64,000 bases of DNA from Pseudomonadota bacterium (lineage in GTDB: Bacteria > Pseudomonadota > Gammaproteobacteria > Burkholderiales > Burkholderiaceae_C). This document shows, piece by piece, positions 60,493 to 64,000 of this stretch (position 1 is the stretch's first letter; the number at the start of each line of letters is the position of its first letter). The stretch is taken from contig JAKAZQ010000004.1 of the NCBI GenBank assembly GCA_021815805.1, forward strand, positions 1-64,000. The letters are read 5' to 3'. The position numbers and the translations under genes are program-made. The notes under the pieces are model-generated. The model was given only the letters and a program-made list of their open reading frames with translations, did not search any database and was not told the DNA's origin.

Positions 60493-61247
60493 CACTGCTG
60501 GAAGTCCGAGACCTCGACGTGCGCTACGGCCACATCCAGGCCCTGAAGGGCGTGAGCCTGGAAGTCGCCGAAGGCGAGATCGTCGCGCTGCTGGGCGCCA
60601 ACGGCGCCGGCAAGACGACGCTGATGCGCAGCATCAGCGGCCTGCTGCGAGCGCACGCCGGCGAGGTGCGACTGCGCGGCGCGCCGATCCAGCGCACCGC
60701 AGCCGACGCCATCGTGCGCCTGGGCATCTCGCAGGTGCCCGAGGGGCGCCGCGTGTTTCCCACCCTGAGCGTGGCCGAGAACCTGCGCCTGGGCGCCTAC
60801 ACGCGAGCGGCGGCCGAGGCGGCGCAGACGCTGCAGCAGGTGTGGAGCATGTTCCCGCGCCTGCTCGAGCGCCGCGAACAGCTGGCCGGCACGCTGTCCG
60901 GCGGCGAACAGCAGATGCTCGCGATCGGACGCGCGCTGATGGCGCGCCCGAAGCTGCTGCTGCTCGACGAGCCCAGCCTGGGCCTGGCGCCGATCATCGT
61001 GCGGGACATCTTCCGCTCGCTGCACCGGATCCGCGAGCGGGGCATGACCGTGCTGCTGGTCGAGCAGAACGCGCGCATGGCCCTCAAGCTCGCCGACCGC
61101 GGATACGTGCTGGAGACCGGGCGTATCCGCCTCGAGGGCCCCGCACGCCAACTGCTGGCATCGCCCGAGGTGCAGGCCAGCTATCTCGGCCACGGCCACG
61201 CGGCGCCGCCGGCGGCCGCGCCCGATGGCGCCGCGGCGCCGGGCTGA
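60489..61247 (+). CDS. livF: ABC ATP-binding protein LivF
   Basis: GANGAGKTTLMRSISGL; LSGGEQQMLAIGRALMARPKLLLLDEPSLGLAPIIV. Confidence 0.95.
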   Translation: MTLLEVRDLDVRYGHIQALKGVSLEVAEGEIVALLGANGAGKTTLMRSISGLLRAHAGEVRLRGAPIQRTAADAIVRLGISQVPEGRRVFPTLSVAENLRLGAYTRAAAEAAQTLQQVWSMFPRLLERREQLAGTLSGGEQQMLAIGRALMARPKLLLLDEPSLGLAPIIVRDIFRSLHRIRERGMTVLLVEQNARMALKLADRGYVLETGRIRLEGPARQLLASPEVQASYLGHGHAAPPAAAPDGAAAPG

Positions 61248-61285
61248 GCAGCCGCCGGCGGCCGGCACGGCAGCCGGCGCTTGCA

Positions 61286-63997
61286 CTAGAAGTTCCACAT
61301 CAGATGGACCTCCAGCTGGTTGCTGCGCAGCTTGCGGCCGAGATCGCCCTGGTACGCCACTTGCACGTTCAGGTTCCGGCGCAGTTGCGCGTGCAGGCCG
61401 AGGGCCGCCTCGAGCGCGTTGCGCGGCGGCACGACACCCCAGTTCGTGAACCCCAGCGACGGAATGGCGTTGAAGTGCAGGCTGCTGATCGTCTCCGGCC
61501 GCTCCCACCAATGCCGCATGCCCAACGAGGCGCTCAGGTCGCCCGTCATCCTGCGCCAGCCCCACGGATGAACGGCGCGCAGCGCGGCCAGCGAGCTGGC
61601 GTCCGTCATGCTCTGGGCCGCGACGTGCAGCCCGAGCACGGGATCCGACTCGGTCGCCGACCCCAGGCTCAGGTACTGCACATCCATGCTGAGCAGCGGT
61701 GTCAGCAGGTTGCCCGCGCGCAGCTGGACGTCGTCGGCCACGCGTGACTCCAGGCTCCAGATGCGCACGTCGCGCCTGGCCGACGCGTAGTCGACCTCGC
61801 CCTGCGTGTAGCCGAGCACGCCGCCGAGTCGCAGCCCGTGCACGCGACGTCCGCCGAAGACACCGACGCGGTACAGCGAGCCCGTCATGCCGTCGCCCAC
61901 CTGCTGGCGCGTGGCTCCCATGGAGAGCGTGCCGACCGCCGCCCCGAAGTTCCAGGCGCCTCGCTGCAGCGCGCGGCCCAGCGTGATGGCGGTGGTGCTG
62001 TCCTGCACGCCGTTGGCGTTGGCATCGCCGAGCAGGCGCCCGCGCGAACCGTCGATGAAGCCGAAGGCGCGATCGCGCGGTGCGGCGTGGCTCAGATCCC
62101 CCAGCCCGATGCGATCGAACAGCTGCCCCCACTCCTGCCGCGTGCCCTGCAGCAGCCACTCCGGGGTATCGGAGTACAGCTCGCCGTCCAGTGCCTGCAG
62201 CCCGGAACTCACCGAACCCTGTCCGATCAATGCATTCATGCGCGTGTACAGCGCCCCGCTCGCCGTGAGCACGACGCTGTCCAGCACGTGCGCCACCTGC
62301 AGCTGGTTCGGCGTCAGGGCCAGGCTGCTGAAGGGATGCGCCGCCGCGACGGTGAACAACACCTGAGGATCGAGCACGTACTGCAGCGCGTAGGCCTGCA
62401 GCGCCTGCGGACTGACGACCTGCAGGCTGGAGAAGCCGCCCACCAGCGTGCTGCCGGCAGGCGCCTGCATGAGCACGTAGGTGCGCCGCAGGTAGTGCCC
62501 CGGCAGCAGGTCGATCACCAGCTTGCCGCCCAGCTTCAGCTGCGGCCCGGCGACATACAGCGTGCTGTTCGCGCCCGGCGCGACCCATGCGGTGGTGGTG
62601 CCGCTGGCGCCCTGCGAGAAGCTTCCGCCGACCTGCAGGGTGCCCATCGCCTGGGGCGAGCCGAGTTGCAGCTCTCCACTGTTGTCGAGGCCGCCGGCGA
62701 CTGCCGCCGCACCTTGGCTCAGCAGCACCCCGCCCGGCCTCACGACGAGGCCCGACGCCAGCCGGCTGCCCGGCCCGAGCGTCAGTGCGCCAGCCTGCAC
62801 GGTGGTGGCGCCGGTGTAGGTCTGCACGCCGCTCAGTTCCTGCTGGCCGCCTTCGAGTGTCAGCCCCCCGGTGCCGCCGATCTGGCCGGAGAAGTCTCCG
62901 GCGCCCTGGGTCAGCACCAGGTCGTTGCTGCCCAGCGCGACCTGCCCGGAGCCGGACAGCCCGGCCAGCGCCACCGTGCCCGCGCTGCCGGCGCCGGAGA
63001 CGTCGAGGCGGCCGTCCGCCAGTACCTGCGTGGGCGCCGCGGCGGCGCTGCCCGACAGGATCAGGCTGGCGCCGCTGGCGATGGTCGTGGGCCCCGTATA
63101 GGTGTCGCTTCCTGCCAGGGTCTGGCTGCCCGCCGCCACGGTCAGGCCGCCACTGCCGGCGATGTTTCCATGCAGGGTTCCGCTGGCCTGCTCCAGCGTG
63201 AGGGTGCGCGCGCCGAGCGCGACATTGCCGCTGCCCTGCAGGCTGCCCACCGCAGCCCCGGAGGTCGTCGCGGAGATGTCCAGCACGCCGTTGTCGGAAA
63301 CCGCCGACGATGCCACGGAGCCGCCACCGACCAGATCGAGCGTGGCCCCGCTGCTGATGGTGGTGGCGCCGGTGTAGCTCTCCGCCGCCCCCAGCCCCTG
63401 GCTGCCGGCGTCAATCTGCAGCCCGCCGCTGCCGGTGACGAGTCCGCTCAGCGTGCCGCTGGCGGCGCTCACGCGCAGCGTGCTGGCACCCAGCGCGACG
63501 CCGCCGCTGCCGGCGATGGCGCGCACGCTGGAGCCAGCCGTGGTGCCAGAGACGTCGAGCATGCCGTTGTCCTGCAACTGCGACGACGCGGCGACGCTGC
63601 CGGTGCCGGACAGCGCCAGCGTCGCGGCGCTGCCGATGCTGGTGGATCCGGTATAGGCATTGTTGCCGCCAAGGGTCTCGATGCCGCCGGACACGCTCAC
63701 CGCGCCGCTGCCCGAGATCACCCCGGAGAAGGTGCCCGCAGCCTGCGTGAGGATCAGGCCGCCCGCGCCCAGCAGCACGCTGCCTTGGCCGCCAAGGTCG
63801 TGCAGCGCGAGCGGCGCGCTGCTCGCCGAGGCGTCCAGCGCACCGTTGTCCAGTACCGTGCTGGCTCCGAGGGTGCCGACTCCCGACACCGCAAGCGTGG
63901 CTCCGCTGGCGATGCTGGTCTGTCCGGAATAGCTGTTCACCCCTGCCAGTACCTCGGTACCTCCGAGCAGCGACAGGTTGCCGCTGCCTGCGATCAC
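61286..63997 (-). CDS. Autotransporter, C-terminal part of passenger and beta-barrel (5' end off the window)
   Basis: Passenger repeats SYTGATTISSGATL...; beta-domain ends VHLMWNF with terminal Phe; the frame remains open at the window edge. Confidence 0.9.
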   Translation of the reverse strand: MIAGSGNLSLLGGTEVLAGVNSYSGQTSIASGATLAVSGVGTLGASTVLDNGALDASASSAPLALHDLGGQGSVLLGAGGLILTQAAGTFSGVISGSGAVSVSGGIETLGGNNAYTGSTSIGSAATLALSGTGSVAASSQLQDNGMLDVSGTTAGSSVRAIAGSGGVALGASTLRVSAASGTLSGLVTGSGGLQIDAGSQGLGAAESYTGATTISSGATLDLVGGGSVASSAVSDNGVLDISATTSGAAVGSLQGSGNVALGARTLTLEQASGTLHGNIAGSGGLTVAAGSQTLAGSDTYTGPTTIASGASLILSGSAAAAPTQVLADGRLDVSGAGSAGTVALAGLSGSGQVALGSNDLVLTQGAGDFSGQIGGTGGLTLEGGQQELSGVQTYTGATTVQAGALTLGPGSRLASGLVVRPGGVLLSQGAAAVAGGLDNSGELQLGSPQAMGTLQVGGSFSQGASGTTTAWVAPGANSTLYVAGPQLKLGGKLVIDLLPGHYLRRTYVLMQAPAGSTLVGGFSSLQVVSPQALQAYALQYVLDPQVLFTVAAAHPFSSLALTPNQLQVAHVLDSVVLTASGALYTRMNALIGQGSVSSGLQALDGELYSDTPEWLLQGTRQEWGQLFDRIGLGDLSHAAPRDRAFGFIDGSRGRLLGDANANGVQDSTTAITLGRALQRGAWNFGAAVGTLSMGATRQQVGDGMTGSLYRVGVFGGRRVHGLRLGGVLGYTQGEVDYASARRDVRIWSLESRVADDVQLRAGNLLTPLLSMDVQYLSLGSATESDPVLGLHVAAQSMTDASSLAALRAVHPWGWRRMTGDLSASLGMRHWWERPETISSLHFNAIPSLGFTNWGVVPPRNALEAALGLHAQLRRNLNVQVAYQGDLGRKLRSNQLEVHLMWNF
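62882..63997 (-). repeat. Four tandem 92-94-aa passenger repeats (PATR-like), plus a partial fifth to about 62730
   Basis: Units start IAGSGN, ISGSGA, VTGSGG, IAGSGG, IGGTGG; each carries YTG.T.I.SGATL and LDxS blocks. Confidence 0.8.
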
Positions 63998-64000
63998 GCC

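Overview
High-GC window of about 64 kb, most likely the chromosome of a betaproteobacterium (Burkholderiales-like gene content; lineage not proven from the sequence). Most of it is ordinary core and metabolic coding DNA: mfd, serB, metC, ispDF, ilvI-ilvH-ilvC, psd-pssA, selO-msrB-yciB-bolA-ppiC, two Liv-type ABC transporter operons, trifunctional putA, a ba3-type haem-copper oxidase cluster with a second FtsH, a minor-pilin cluster, a VapBC pair and the C-terminal part of an autotransporter. No rRNA, tRNA, CRISPR, prophage or intact IS was recognised. The best leads are non-coding. (1) Two perfect interleaved inverted repeats (11 bp and 10 bp) lie between ilvH and ilvC and end 1 nt before the ilvC Shine-Dalgarno; this has the topology of a pseudoknot or a mutually exclusive RNA switch. 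(2) Three exact GTTGCA hexamers, the known PutA operator core, lie in the divergent region between putA and a complete Liv-type transporter, suggesting PutA-controlled amino-acid (proline?) uptake. (3) An element of about 250 bp with 19/21 terminal inverted repeats and an internal long hairpin lies between msrB and yciB. (4) A palindrome with NsrR-box spacing lies upstream of a DUF2214 gene beside the ba3 oxidase. (5) An 82-bp tandem repeat with perfect hairpins lies beside vapBC. All calls come from reading the sequence and ORF translations; no searches were run.
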